A stretch of DNA of 64,000 bases from Aphrophora alni. Taxonomy: Eukaryota > Arthropoda > Insecta > Hemiptera > Aphrophoridae. Shown here piece after piece: positions 22,389 through 34,035 of the stretch. The position numbers and the translations under genes are program-made. The notes under the pieces are model-generated. The model had not been told where the DNA came from. It worked only from the letters and a program-made list of their open reading frames with translations, and made no database searches. Location of the stretch: positions 88,616,385 to 88,680,384 of the forward strand of contig OY740774.1 in NCBI GenBank assembly GCA_963513935.1, given 5' to 3'. How positions within the stretch are numbered: the first letter of the stretch is position 1; every line of letters begins with the position of its first letter.

Positions 22389-22800
22389 CAGGGTGATTAA
22401 GAAAAAGTGTTTATATAAACGTAAGTCTGGAATGCTTCGTTTCCAACTGTCGGCCATTTTGTGTATTTACAAAAAAATATTATAACTTTGGAAGTAGATA
22501 AGCCGCATTATTTTATGTACCATAATTTGTTACCAGAAAACTAAGACTATACATTTTACTCTTTTTTAAGGGGTAAGAAATTATTTATGTCAAAGATTTT
22601 GTATAAAAAACGAAAAACAAAATTTCATGGTAATTATCTAAAACACCCAAGATTAGCATAAATAAAAATGTTTTGCAATTATGATAATTGTTACTAATAA
22701 TATTATAATATAATCCATTGTCCAGAAATTTACCATAAATAATAATTTTTTCCCTTAACAGTTTCAAAATGGTGACTGGTAGTTTAGAATTATTTCGGAT
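22389..22800. mobile_element. CAGGGTG-ended element, terminal part
   Basis: Begins CAGGGTGATTAAGAAAAAG. It continues with GTCTGGAATGCTTCGTTTCC and GGCCATTTTGTG, the same succession as at 8,766, 32,046 and 54,648. Only one terminus is seen, so the true right limit is uncertain. Confidence 0.45.
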
Positions 22801-23275
22801 CTATGTAGGATGTTGCGAAAAAGGTGAACTGACTATTCATTTTCAGATTATATACATCAAACGAATAAAAACTTTCAAATGACATATAGTCGAATTACGC
22901 TTCATTGTCCGTAGCCTACATCCGCTATTTTGTTCTTTTAGAAAAAAAGCATTATAAGTCCAAAAATAGATAAAATATTGAGTTTATATTCGGTATAAGC
23001 ATTCTGTATGTTACATTTTACAAGTGTACCAAACATAAAGACTTAATTTTAAAATGGCGGCCGTTTAAAATATTTTTAGTTAACAGTTTTGGCGATAGTT
23101 GACGTTAGAAGTCAATCCTCTGACAACCCAAAGTGGAGCCACTGCGATTCCAGGTTCCGAGCCCAGTAAACGTGCCCAGGGAACGCGTCACAATTGTATT
23201 GGTAGATCAAGGAGTTTTAACCAGTAGGTACATTTCTTTAAAACAGTTTGCTACACAGGTTTTCTAAACCTTATC
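22801..23275. other. Unassigned region
   Basis: Includes AAAATGGCGGCCGTTTAAAA near 23,051, a phrase shared with the foldback at 54.2-54.6 kb. Otherwise nothing. Confidence 0.4.
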
Positions 23276-23755
23276 ATATATAAGTAAAAACAACAGACTG
23301 ATCACGAAATCTCTGGATCCAAGAAACCTAGAGCTATGAATTTTTTAATATCGTTTGGGGTAGGTCTGTAGACGCGTACTAAGAAAGGGTTGTAAAAATG
23401 TTCCATTCCAAGGGTGTTTTTTTACCCTTAAAGCATATCTCTGGATCCAAGAAGACGAGAGCTATGAATTTTTTAACACGGTTTGGGGTAGGTCAGTAGA
23501 CGCGTAATAAGAAAGGGTTGTAACCATGTTCCACTCCAAGGGCGTTTTTTTACCCCTAAAACAAGTATCAAAGTTTTGTTACGTATGGGTTGATTTTGAT
23601 AAAGATTGGTGTGTTGCTGTATTTGGACATACTTTATTTCCATAGCACCACCATTAGGGTTATGGTAAAATAATTATTTCTTTATAAAACTATCTCAACT
23701 ATCCCCAGGTGAAAATGGGCCCATCTGCTAGTAATTGTATATATCACTAAACTTT
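23276..23755 (-). repeat. Dispersed repeat with two internal ~123-bp tandem units
   Basis: Inverted relative of 42,015-42,858. Shared single-copy parts are CATAGCACCACCATTAGGGT and the ACGAAATCTCTGGATCC edge. The internal unit (GGATCCAAGAA, GTTTGGGGTAGGTC, GTAGACGCGTA, ACCCTTAAAGCA or ACCCCTAAAACA) is present about twice here against five times at 42 kb. Confidence 0.85.
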
Positions 23756-23756
23756 G

Positions 23757-23759
23757 TAA

Positions 23760-23815
<56 letters not shown>

Positions 23816-23818
23816 ATA

Positions 23819-23851
<33 letters not shown>
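23757..23851. repeat. (TA)n microsatellite
   Basis: Nearly pure alternating TA with a few G and C interruptions. Confidence 0.95.
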
Positions 23852-24810
23852 CCACTTGTTTCGCTCGTGTCAGCATCTTATCCCTAGCGGACCTTGAAGT
23901 TATACATGTGACGGGTTACGTTCTTGACGGCAACTCAGTGCTGCCGGATCCTATCACATTTTCTTGGGAGTTCACGGTTTAAAAATACATATCTGACAAT
24001 AACTTTACTATTGTCTCGTACCTCGTAAGGGGTTGATACCATTATGCAATATGCACATTCTTATCTAATTTAGTGTGTTATAAGTTGAACAACGCACAAG
24101 ATATGAACAAAAATTGTTTTAAATAACCACCATTTTGATACTATAAATTAGATTTTTCCACATAAGTCTCCTATACCGAATTTTATGTTCCTATCATAAT
24201 TTTGACGGCATATCAAAGTCAAAAACGGAGGTTTTTCAGTTACCAAACTTACTCTAGATCTACTTGGTAAGGTCTACTTGTTTGTAACATTGGTCTCTAT
24301 TGTTACAGGTTAAAGGTGCTACATATACAACAGGTTTCCGTTAACACGAGATGTAGTAGTCAAAACAGGTAAATAACTATTACTTTATAACCATCATGGT
24401 ACATACACAGCCCCATAATAGCCTTGTATTGACTGATCAAGGAGTTATTAAGTAGGATGAGTTTATTTAAAACATTGTTAAACATGTCTTGACATCGGCG
24501 GGCCACGTGGTTTATTACAAAATCTCCACTCGCTTCGCTGGTGTTAGTGGTCCTAAATATAAAAATAGCACAATTTCTTTGGAGGTCAAAGTCAAAAATT
24601 TCAATTAGTGATAATAACTTCGCCATTTATCGCAGAGATGAGGGGTTACGATAAATTTACTGCCAAAATTAAAATCTGCAAATTTTAAACAAATTTAGCG
24701 TGTTATAAACTAGCGTGTTAGACACGAGATAGGAACAAAAAAGTGTTTAATATGGCCGCTATTTTGAGATTTTCAATTAGATTTTCCTGAATTTCAATGG
24801 TTCTGTTGTA
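23852..24810. other. Unassigned region
   Basis: An 88-codon minus-strand frame (24,360-24,626) has no recognised relative. AATATGGCCGCTATTTTGAG near 24,751 is a fragment of the 'ATGGCGGCC' repeats. Confidence 0.4.
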
Positions 24811-25013
24811 CAGTATGTCCCACGAAGAGGTATACGCTCTTAACTTTCTATTAATTGCTCAAGCGATTCTTTTGAAACTTTACATACTTTTTAATAAACT
24901 TATCAAAAATGTTGTGTGAAAATTTCAAAACACTGGTGTTTATGGAAAAAAATGGTAGCAACACAAAAAATAACCGTTGAAATAAAGTACCCTTTCGTTT
25001 GACTTAACGTTTG
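24811..25013. mobile_element. One terminus of the 4.8 kb transposon family
   Basis: CAGTATGTCCCACGAAGAGG and the following 200 bp match the terminal repeats of 4,816-5,660, including AATAAAGTAC. A TA precedes it at 24,809-24,810. The match stops at a 45-base A tract instead of continuing inward. Confidence 0.65.

Positions 25014-25058
<45 letters not shown>
25014..25058. repeat. Poly(A) tract, 45 bases
   Basis: Uninterrupted A run directly joined to the truncated transposon end. Confidence 0.95.
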
Positions 25059-25059
<1 letters not shown>

Positions 25060-26025
25060 TTATTGCTACACACGTAATTTGATACAAACAGAATTTTCTT
25101 TTAAAACAAACTAAAAACTAATTATTAGTTATTATTATTAATTTGAGTGAATATATTAGTAATCAGTTATATTTCGGTAATCCATTATTAATTAGATTAG
25201 TCTCTTCAAAGCTGGGTACCCTATAATGCATGGACAGATTTACTTTCAAAATGTGCATGGGCAAAATGGTGTATCATTTTTATAAAAATCTAAACCTTGA
25301 TTAGATTGAATTGTGACCAGTTTCAACCTATAGCGCACATATTTTTTGGGTTTTTGTCTAGAATTTATAACGCCTGGTTATATTTTAATTTCAATCCTTC
25401 CTGTACATTTCTGATATAATTGGCTAATTTAACTATACATATGACCAGTAAGTTAATCACCAATATACATCTCGTAAAACACACGTTACAAAGAATGTAC
25501 TAAACCCTAGGCATCACTTAACGACGCTTACTTGCAGATTGCAACAACTAATGTTAACATTAACCTTAGATTAACGCTCCAGGTTTTGTGCTCTGATAAT
25601 TTGTGTTTCAAACGTAATTGCGCCCCGGCAATCAGTTCCGCTACAACTACAAATTATTCCGCTATGCGTTCAATTCATTTCGATTCAGGTTATATTTACG
25701 TTGCTGTTTAGAGAGGTCAATTATTAACACTGCATCTATTTTAACAACTGGATTTATAACTTTCAGGAGTTTTTACTTTTAATTACTCCAGTAGTTGTCC
25801 TGGTTTTAAATTAAGGAAGTAAAGTTTGAATAAGTAGTAAATATGATGTATGGTACAGTAGAATGTAAACATTGAGCTGAATAGTGTAACTGGCAGCTCA
25901 GATATTTGTAATATAAATCTTTCGTACAACATATGAATGTCAAGGTATTACCTACTTCCATATAATAGTTACGGTCATCATCGTCTTATAGAAAAAAGAA
26001 AACTGAAGAAAAGTGTATAAAATAA
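25059..26025. other. Unassigned AT-rich region
   Basis: ATGACCAGTAAGTTAATCACC near 25,441 is a small piece of family M. No gene is recognised. Confidence 0.4.
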
Positions 26026-26165
26026 AAACCCCTAGCTAGAAGAGTTGATCAAAAGTGATCTGATAGGAAAGATGAAAGAGAGGGATATAACCCAAGGCTA
26101 CATGAAGAAAGGTGTAGATGCTGCTAGGTTTCCTTGGGATTACTAAAGTAAACCCTTGGGGATAT
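26026..26165 (+). mobile_element. LINE 3'-end fragment (family J), short
   Basis: GATCTGATAGGAAAGATGAA, ATAACCCAAGGCTACATGAA and GGTGTAGATGCTGC give the sense-strand J signature. The coding-side part is missing. Confidence 0.55.
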
Positions 26166-26544
26166 TTTGAGCTCCCCTAAGTCTAAGAAAGTGGTTTTTG
26201 GAATGATGTCCGTCTCTCGTATGTGTAGCACAAACGCTTGAACTGATTTTAATCAAATTTGGTGTGTGAGTATATTTTTGCCATACCTCGGGATTTTTAA
26301 ATTTTTTTTTCAAAACTCAAAATTTTGGGGTAGAAAATAAAAGGGTCAAACGTGTGCTAAAACCACACTACTTAGAGTCCGTACACATAAATAGAGACAG
26401 TTTTTTTTATAAAGTCGTAGTCTTTTTCTTATTTTTATTTATTTATTATTATTTTTACAAGTGTAGCATTATTCTTATGGGAGATGAATTCAATATTGCG
26501 GAGGTGGAAGCGGCAGTTTAAATTGTGACAGACAGAAAGACACG
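26166..26544. repeat. 'ACCGATTTT'-type module and flank
   Basis: 26,205-26,285 has ATGTCCGTCTCTCGTATGTG, AACTGATTTTAATC and TTTGGTGTGTGAGTAT, matching the modules at 12.0-12.4 kb. The remainder is AT-rich. Confidence 0.5.
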
Positions 26545-26940
26545 CTCATGAAATTAAAGGGTCCTTGGTCTTACCTACTGATCCTAATAAAGTGAAATTT
26601 AATTGTTATTGAATTCTTTGTATCACATCTCACAAAAATTGATTTTAAAACTTATAAGCTAGCATTTCTCATTGTGTCGTTAAATTAAGTTGCATTCGTC
26701 ATACAAAATACTATAATATATAATTTCGCACTCCAATTTAATTTAAAATACAAATATTTTTTCCTGATATGTAGGTTCATGTTAGGGGGGGGGGGGAAAC
26801 TTAAATACTGACACTTTAATTTTAACCTAACTCCTACATATTACTTTGTTCGTCAAATAAAAATAAATATTAGCAATCAGAATAACTTCTAGTTTTATTT
26901 GATGACCCACACATAATATTTCAAAAACAAATATAATATA
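26545..26940. repeat. Dispersed repeat, copy 2 of a pair
   Basis: Direct, diverged partner of 14,237-14,620 with the same ordered landmarks. It carries an extra G run at 26,787-26,798. Confidence 0.75.
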
Positions 26941-27022
26941 AATAACAAAACTACATTTTTTTTAAAGGAATCCTTATTTTTATGGCGATTTTCAATCAAA
27001 CACATTATTTTATAACTCTTTT

Positions 27023-27192
27023 ATTCCTAGGTATATTTCGAGCTATAAGCTCTCAAATTTGTAAAAATACAAGGTTTAATGTATTTTCCGAGGTCAATTT
27101 TCCTTACCTAAAACACTTCAATCGAATTTTAAATTGAAATATGGATAGTCTGTGATGTATAAAAAAAAACTACTTTTATCTTTTACTCGCGT
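27023..27192. repeat. 170-bp direct repeat, left
   Basis: From CTAGGTATATTTCGAGC to TTTTACTCGCG, about 95% identical by eye to 27,716-27,890 in the same orientation. The pair brackets a family M copy. The length is too great for a target-site duplication, and the edges lack the TG...CA of a long terminal repeat. Confidence 0.9.
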
Positions 27193-27199
27193 CTAAATT

Positions 27200-27676
27200 T
27201 TTATAAAAATTCCCTAAAAGTAACTTAATATTTTAAACTTTGGCCAGCTTTTTGGGATTTTTCTCCAGTGCACAGGTGGTGTGCTTCATTTATTGTAATG
27301 TATCTTAAGGGGCTCATCAAAGTGAGTACTGGTGTGTGGCAATACCGTTGAATCTACACATTTCTTCGTGTAGTCTTGAGTTAGGTCTCTCTTCAACAAC
27401 CCTTATTCTCTCCGACCTTGAGGCTATAAGAGAATTCAAGAGCTAGGAGTCATTATTTTATGTTCTTTACTTCCTTTTTTTTTTATAATGCGATGACGAC
27501 TGAGTGGTTTTTCGCCTTTAAACCTCAAGGGGAAAATATATATTGTCATATAGGACATCGAAAAACATCCTCGATCAATTGCGCCAAGGTGCGCTCGCGT
27601 CGATTGATATAGAATACGACATTGAGAATGTAGTTTTCGTTCTCGCCTAAACTAATAGTAATGTGCTATTTCCTAA
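27200..27676 (-). mobile_element. Family M copy with nested LINE fragment
   Basis: Inverted counterpart of 40,013-41,020. Landmarks are TAACTTAATATTTT, GGTGTGCTTCATTTATTG, GATCAATTGCGCC and GTTTTCGTTCTCGCCTAAAC. A family J fragment (27,303-27,541) interrupts it. Its edge TAGTAATGTGCTATTT is continuous here but split by a MITE in the 40 kb copy. Confidence 0.8.
27303..27541 (-). mobile_element. Nested LINE 3'-end insertion (family J)
   Basis: Complete J module, flanked by ATTGTAATGTA (27,292-27,302) and ATTGTCATATA (27,542-27,552), an aged 11-bp target-site duplication. That length suits target-primed insertion by a LINE. Confidence 0.75.
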
Positions 27677-27715
27677 TAATGTAGAATGTAGTATCTCAGA
27701 ATTTAATAAAGTAAT

Positions 27716-27890
27716 TTTATTGCTAGGTATATTTCGAGCTATAAGCTCTCAAATTTGTGAAAATACAAGGTTTAAAGTATTTTCCGAGGTCAATTTTCCT
27801 TACCTAAAACACTTCAATCGAATTTTAAATTGAAATATGGATAGTCTGTGATGTATAAAAAATAACTAGTTTTATTTTTTACTCACGTGG
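27716..27890. repeat. 170-bp direct repeat, right
   Basis: Partner of 27,023-27,192, ending in TTTTTACTCACGTGG. Confidence 0.9.
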
Positions 27891-28227
27891 CAAGACTAAA
27901 AAATATCAACATTTTGGAGAAAGTAATAATTATTTTTCTGGATAAAATGTTGACAAAACACTTTGTAAATATCAGGAAGTTAATGTCTCTTTATCAACTA
28001 AAACAGCGGTTTGCAAATTTACATTGCAAAGCAGATTTGAAAAATTACGGTAACATTTTTTGAAGACCCGATTTTACCGACTTCCTTTTGAACTTTTCTG
28101 GAAATTGTCTAGAACACCTACTGGCTTACACCAGTTTTTAATTATTAGTCTACTGGATGTATTGGATCTTATAAATAATATGTTGTAAGCCGAAAAAAAT
28201 GTATTAACAGTGCTTCAATATATTAAA
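27891..28227. other. Unassigned spacer
   Basis: AT-rich, no feature recognised. Confidence 0.45.
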
Positions 28228-28431
28228 TGTTGAGCTTGACTTATGAGAAAAATTATACAGTATAACAAACACACAGAACACAATTCTCATAAAAAATACG
28301 CCCAAGTATCAGACGCGTTTGATTGGTGTAGCTCGTGTATCACTCAAGAGGACGACCTTGTCGTTGAAACGCGTCTGATACTTAGGCGTATTTTTTATGA
28401 GAATTGTGTTCTGTGTGTTTGTTATACTGTA
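28228..28431. mobile_element. HHR-bearing foldback, family A
   Basis: Arms 28,258-28,320 and 28,367-28,429 differ by one base and face each other over a 46-bp loop. They are two opposed copies of the family A 3' end. TA sits at both edges, but the left flank TTGAGCTTGACTTATGAG is shared with 21.48 kb, so the TA may not be a true target duplication. Confidence 0.8.
28335..28380 (+). ncRNA. Hammerhead ribozyme, core mutated
   Basis: Same as 1,421-1,465 but the core reads CTCAAGA. The invariant G5 is C, which is expected to abolish cleavage. Stem I, stem II, GAAAC and ACGCGT are intact. Confidence 0.7.
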
Positions 28432-29454
28432 GTGCTTAATTACACAATTTTTCTTTAATTCACAAAGTGTAATACATTTAGTAATAATAAAGAGCTGGTG
28501 TAAGCTAAATCATGATTTTTGTTTTCTATCTATAACTCTATTATTCCTCAGCCTACAGAACAAATAAAAACAACAAAACTGTTATTACACCTTTTACCTT
28601 AACTCTAGTTTAAATTTCACCTGAATACGACTTTGAAAAATAAGAAAAATCGTCATAAAATATTGCAGTTCCAATTAGAAAATTAAGAACTGGCCACCAT
28701 ATTGAAAAAATGGCGGATGATATACAAAATTTCGTTGTACTCTAGTTTTAATTAAAAAACTTCTGGGGGTTACCATTTTGTATCTTTTGTACATATCGAA
28801 TAAATTAGTGGTCACGCCATGATTTATTGACCTTGCGTATATATCAAAATACACAAATTATTTGAAAATATTATTTTACTTTTGTTAATTTTTGTAACAC
28901 ACTGTATTTTGCAATACAATTTCTTCCAGTACGGAGTTACCTAATGATATATGCCTAATCCTTTACATAATGTCTGCCATTTTGAAATTTATTTTTGTAC
29001 GTAATAGAAGGGTGATAAAGATCCGTGTTAAGCTGAGCTAAGCGAGAACTGGCCTGTCTTCTATTGTGTAAATCGACAAAGACATAAGGGGTTGTTTAAA
29101 GGGTGAAGGGTAAGTTACAAAAGGTTTAACATGATGCTTGAACCTTCCCTTACAATGCCTGTGATGTCCACATCACATACACAATATGAGTTCTATAAAA
29201 ACATATTTACATTTTTTATTGAGCGAAGCAACATCCCGTTTTAAATTGATCGTTTGTTTTTTCTTTTGTATGTTTTGTTACGCAGTTACAGCCAAAAGCG
29301 TTTACCAATAGTTATGAAATAAGATTTGTTGCAGCTAATCCTAACAATGTATGTACAGTTACATATAACAAAAAGCAAGTTATGTCATGGGTCAAAACAA
29401 TTTAGACCACCGCGTTTTATTTAGTTTTGAACTCCAGTAAATCTAAAAAGAACC
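28432..29454. other. Unassigned region
   Basis: Contains ATGGCGGATGATATAC near 28,711, a repeat fragment. No gene recognised. Confidence 0.4.
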
Positions 29455-29580
29455 CTCAGGAGCTCATTATATTGAGTACGGGCTTGATTACGAGGGAACC
29501 TAATTGGATCTACACATTTCTTCGTGTAATCTTGGGTTAGATCCCTCTCTTTCATCTTTCCTATCCTCTTGTTCTTTTGG
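29455..29580 (-). mobile_element. LINE 3'-end fragment (family J), partial
   Basis: GGATCTACACATTTCTTCG, TAATCTTGGGTTAGATCCC and TTTCATCTTTCCTATC give the J signature. The coding-side part is absent. Confidence 0.6.
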
Positions 29581-29872
29581 CAACACGTCAGGGGTGCTGG
29601 GGACTAAATTAATAAATTTAATAGTTGTATATACTAACCCAAAATACGGTTGAATAAAGGAAACGAGGTTAGCCATATCCAAATAGTTCTTAAAACTCTT
29701 ATTCCCTTCACACCAAACACCACGCTAGGTAATAAGCGTTTAATGAGTTAATTATAATAAATTAATTTGGAGGATTTACATTCTAATTATAATAGGAACT
29801 GCACACAACTCTAATTGTAATATGGGTGGTCAAAGGCTGTAATCCTATTTCTAATTCACCCCTTTAAATATA

Positions 29873-30570
29873 CCGGGTGTTCAAAAAGTCTGGAAACCCC
29901 TTAATATTAATTTTATTAATAATCGCAGAACAATGAAACTCTAGGATTACGTCCTCACTGTAGTTACCGACTTTTTGCTCATTTTAACTGTCTTTTTTCC
30001 CTTTGGGGGGACGTCCTGTGGAGGAAGTCTAAAAAATCTTAAATGTAAGCATAGGTCGAATTATACCCCCATTTTAAAGGTCTTTGTTAGAGGAACGCAT
30101 TGCCGCAATCCCGACTGAAAAAGGACCATTCGTTTGGATATGGCAGCCTTTTACAATTTGTTAACTTTACGTTGCGAAGATTTAGAGGCAGAAGTGAATA
30201 CTCAACCGTGTTGGTTATGTTAGTGTTTTAGCTATGAGAATTTCACAGCTAAAATGACATTGAATTAGCATTAAAATCAAACAAACTTTAAGAGGCTGCC
30301 ATTTCCAAACGAATAGTCCTTTTTCAGTCGGGATTGCGGCAATGTGTTCCTCTAACAAAGACCTTTAAAATGAGGTATAATTCGACCTATGCTTACATTT
30401 AAGATTTTTTTAGACTTCCTCCACAGGACGTCCCCTCCTAAGTGAAAAAAGACAGTTAAAATGAGCAAAAAGTCGGTAACTACAGTGAGGACGTAATCCT
30501 AGAGTTTCATTGCTATGCGTTTATTAATAAAATAAATATTAAGGGGTTTCCAGACTTTTTGAACACCCGG
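29873..30570. mobile_element. 698-bp foldback MITE with TA flanks
   Basis: Ends CCGGGTGTTCAAAAAGTC and its complement, directly flanked by TA (29,871-29,872 and 30,571-30,572). The arms are about 278 bp each (29,873-30,150 and 30,292-30,570), very similar, around a 141-bp centre that holds a small TTTTAGCT/AGCTAAAA hairpin. TA duplication and long inverted repeats suit a Tc1/mariner-superfamily MITE. No transposase frame is present. Confidence 0.88.
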
Positions 30571-30884
30571 TATATATAATTATAGCTGTCCGGCATATTT
30601 CTTCCTTCGGAAACGCCAATTCCCGAAAACTTATCCGACAAATAATTTAGAAAAGTTTACTAAAGAATTACACTGCACACATTTGCAACACTCGTACCTT
30701 CGCCTTCCGTGACAGCTGATTCACTGCCTTCTCAATGACGTGTCGTTTTCACCCGGTTAGTGATCCCGTTTAGTCGTTCATCAAAACTGCACTGCCAACT
30801 ATAATACAACCAAACTACGATCCCGGGTGACTGTTTCGGAATGCGTTACATATTAAATTATTCAAATGCTAAGGGTCTTTTTTT

Positions 30885-30965
30885 TGTCATTCCCCCCTTT
30901 TTAGATGGCGATATGACTGAAAGGTTTTCCACATTTAAACAACAAAAGGAAAAGAAATAATTTAA
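30885..30965 (-). mobile_element. LINE 3'-end fragment (family J), short
   Basis: TGGCGATATGACTGAAAGG followed by CATTTAAACAACAAAAGG matches the coding-side edge of J. An ATGCCGATTTTAATGAAAT stretch near 31,007 follows. Confidence 0.5.
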
Positions 30966-31138
30966 AATATGGGTTTTAAAATGATGTCTATACAGCCAAA
31001 CGAGTATGCCGATTTTAATGAAATATGCTATAAAGGAAATAATTGTTAATCGTATATCGAGCCGTTTACAAAAATATTTTAATTAAAGTTTTTAAAAGAA
31101 ATGAAATGAAACGTATTATTCGGGATCTCTCCCCCCTA

Positions 31139-31308
31139 AAAAAAAAAAAAAAAAAAATTGGTTCTTGAGTTATAGGTAAAATCAACTAATTTTTAAAAAT
31201 CGACAACTGATTTCGTTCAAATTTTAGTAAAATATTGGTTTTTTTTAATTCAAAATTACGAGTCAGAAATAATTTAAAAAAATATATATATATATATATA
31301 TATATATG
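31139..31308. repeat. Poly(A) and (TA)n tracts
   Basis: An A run of about 19 bases at 31,139-31,157 and a (TA)n tract at 31,281-31,307. Confidence 0.85.
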
Positions 31309-32045
31309 AACTTTGACATCCACTATTAAAATTATTCAATTTCAATAACACAATTTGTTTATAAATTTTTATTTTTATCTTTTTTTCAAAATTTACAATG
31401 AAACAACAAACAATTCTTTCAACATACACTTCAAACGCAACAAAAAGTGACTTATGTAAGAAAAATTAAAGATATAAAAGTTAAAATTCAGCAAAATAAA
31501 TGATACAAATATATGATAATAATACATTAAAAATAATAATGGTCCACAAAAAGAAATAATATTCGAATATTTTCCTTGCAAGAACAAAAATAATTACTCC
31601 AGCCTCAAGGGTAATGCTAGTTTCTAGGGTTCATAAACATAGTAGGCCCTAATGAAGTTGTTAAGAGAACAGAAGGATTGTGAAAGCAATTAAATTACAA
31701 AATTATAAAACAACAAATACGAAAAAGAAATATTAATCGAAACACCACAAAATAATAATATAAACATACACGAACACACATTTCACAGATTTAGAAGTCC
31801 AATCATTCAATGGTAACATACATAATGTATACGGTCTCCTCGTCTGGGGCAAATTCTGAACATCTTCAAAGCTCAGCAACCATTAAAAAAAATTAATATT
31901 AATTTAATCTATTGGATGTCTTAATATTTTCAGGCAACTTGTAAATTACACGCTTTGGATGAGTTTACGGCGCCAAGCTTAAATATCTTTCCCATTATTT
32001 TTATTTTTGAAATTGAAAAAAAAAAGTTAATAGGAAACATATACA
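31309..32045. other. Unassigned AT-rich region
   Basis: Only a low-complexity minus-strand frame is present. Nothing is recognised. Confidence 0.45.
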
Positions 32046-32170
32046 GGGTGTTTCCAAAAATCGATCCAAAACTTTAGGAGCTTATTCCTCCCATCAAAAC
32101 CAATGAAAAGGTAATATAAACATTATTTCCTAAAATGCTTAGTTTTCTATCTAGACGCCATTTTGTATTT
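32046..32170. mobile_element. CAGGGTG-ended element, terminal part
   Basis: CAGGGTGTTTCCAAAAATCG, AAAACTTTAGGAGC, CTAAAATGCTTAGTTTTC and GCCATTTTGTATT follow the order seen at 54,648 and 22,389. The other end is not located. Confidence 0.45.
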
Positions 32171-32999
32171 TTAACCAGATAATAATGTATTTTTAACGGT
32201 AAATGATTGGAATTATACATGATACTTAGTGTTATAAAAACCCAATTTGAGAAAAATAATTAACCGATTTTCAGTCATTTCAAAATGGGGGATATTTAAA
32301 CTTTTGAACGTCGAACATCTCAAAAACCGTTAATTTTACAAAATATTCACAAGAGACAATAGATAGTTATTATGTGTGTTTAAGCTACAGGAAGATTTAG
32401 AGATTTTGCATAATTCAAACAATAATTTGGTTCTAGACTAATCTTGGGTGTTGCAAACAATTACCAAGAATTAATATGTTTATTTATTGATGATAACTTA
32501 TTTATCTTTTAAGCTACAAAGAATTTAAAAAAAATTGGTTTGTCGTTAAAAAAGGGAAATTAAATAATTGATTTCTTGTAAATATTTTCTAAAATTGTAA
32601 GTAGAAAAATATTTCGGTTCAGAGGAAATAGGGGAAAACCCAAAATGAACCTAACAACTGTCATTAAAAGCAAGATTTTTAATAAAAAACTACTTACGCT
32701 GAGGCAAGTTTAGTGGGTTATTTAATTTTTTTTTTTTTCAAAGATGGCATCTATTGTTCATTTTATTATTTTATTTATTTACAACTCCAAAATGTATTTT
32801 GATTTGTTTTCATTTGGTTTTAGGGATGTGAGAGTGAAAATGTTTGAGTGCAATAATTTTGCACCGTTGATGATTTATATTTATTCTGCGTCCATAAACA
32901 GTTATTTATGAACCATTTGTTGCTATTTAGGAAATAAATGCATAAATTCAGCAACGACATTGAGTTCGTAACTTACGGATTCAGTTTTACCCTTTTGCG
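32171..32999. other. Unassigned AT-rich region
   Basis: GGTTTTAGGGATGTGAGAGTG near 32,817 recurs in variant form near 61,432, so part is dispersed repeat. No gene is seen. Confidence 0.4.
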
Positions 33000-33105
33000 T
33001 AAAGGAGATTGAATCTCGGATCGGAAAAGGAGGTCGTCTTATATCTTAGGAACCTTTGGCTTCCAATTTCCGCCGTTAGAGCGCTCACTTCGTTGCTGAT
33101 AGTAA
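33000..33105 (-). repeat. SINE-like fragment
   Basis: GGAACCTTTGGCTTCC and TTAGAGCGCTCACTTC resemble the tRNA-derived copies at 38.9 and 39.2 kb. No full tRNA-like head is present. Confidence 0.35.
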
Positions 33106-33306
33106 AATCAGTTTAGAATTTAGAAGGCTAGTGTCGGTTGTAACTTCAGAATAGATGCTTGTCGATTGTTGTTTACAGTGTTGCCGGCTTTTGTTGTGCT
33201 GTGTGTAAAGGTAAGATTATGTTTGTTTGGCAAATTAATTTTAGTCATCATTAAAGATAAAAATATACATTGTCGATATAATGACAGATTAAGTTTCTTA
33301 GTTATA

Positions 33307-33997
33307 CAGAATGTGTAGTAAGTATTGTCCCAATTTTTGTGAAAAATTCTGGACTCAAAATAAGGAATACAGTAAAAACATAAGACATCTCCAGTACGGA
33401 TTGATATGTCGACCCCAAAATTTACGGAATGTTTTATAATATTAGTTTCCAGAATGACACAAAATCTTATCATTTTTACTTACATGTTTCAAATTTCTGT
33501 TATTAAAAATGTGTTGCAAAATATCTGGAAAACAGTTGTTTTAAAAAAAAATTTAGCCGTTTTAGTGCCGATTAAGATTTTATTTTTATTGTATGACGAA
33601 AGATAGCCGATATATCGGTAAAAACTAATTCTTGGTAATATACTACATCACTCGAAAGACTTCCTTGATCATCCAATATTCAAAAGTCAACTTAATTATT
33701 TTAAAATGCCACTGGAAGATCAAGATAAGCTATTTTCTATTCTAGTAATTAACCAAGAATTAGTTTTTATCGATATTTTATCAATTTAAAAAAATTGCTC
33801 AGCATTAAAAATTTGTATCTTTTAAATAATTTGTAAACTCGAGGGTTTTTGAAATGTTGGTATCAAAATAATTAACAGTTTTAAATAGGTTTAGTAAAAA
33901 ATATAAGATTTTGTGGTACACAATGCAAACTAATGATACAAAACATTCTGTAAAATTTGGTATACATATCTTTAACCGTTTTGGAGTAATATCATGT

Positions 33998-34035
<38 letters not shown>

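Noticed and set aside
27023..27890. Long terminal repeats of an LTR retrotransposon
   Set aside because: Edges lack TG...CA, there is no primer-binding site or polypurine tract, and the interior is a known repeat with a LINE fragment.
28256..28431. TA target duplication of a Tc1/mariner MITE at the family A foldback
   Set aside because: The left flank beyond the TA is shared with the 21.48 kb copy, so the edge is not a clean insertion site; the hammerhead assignment explains the structure better.
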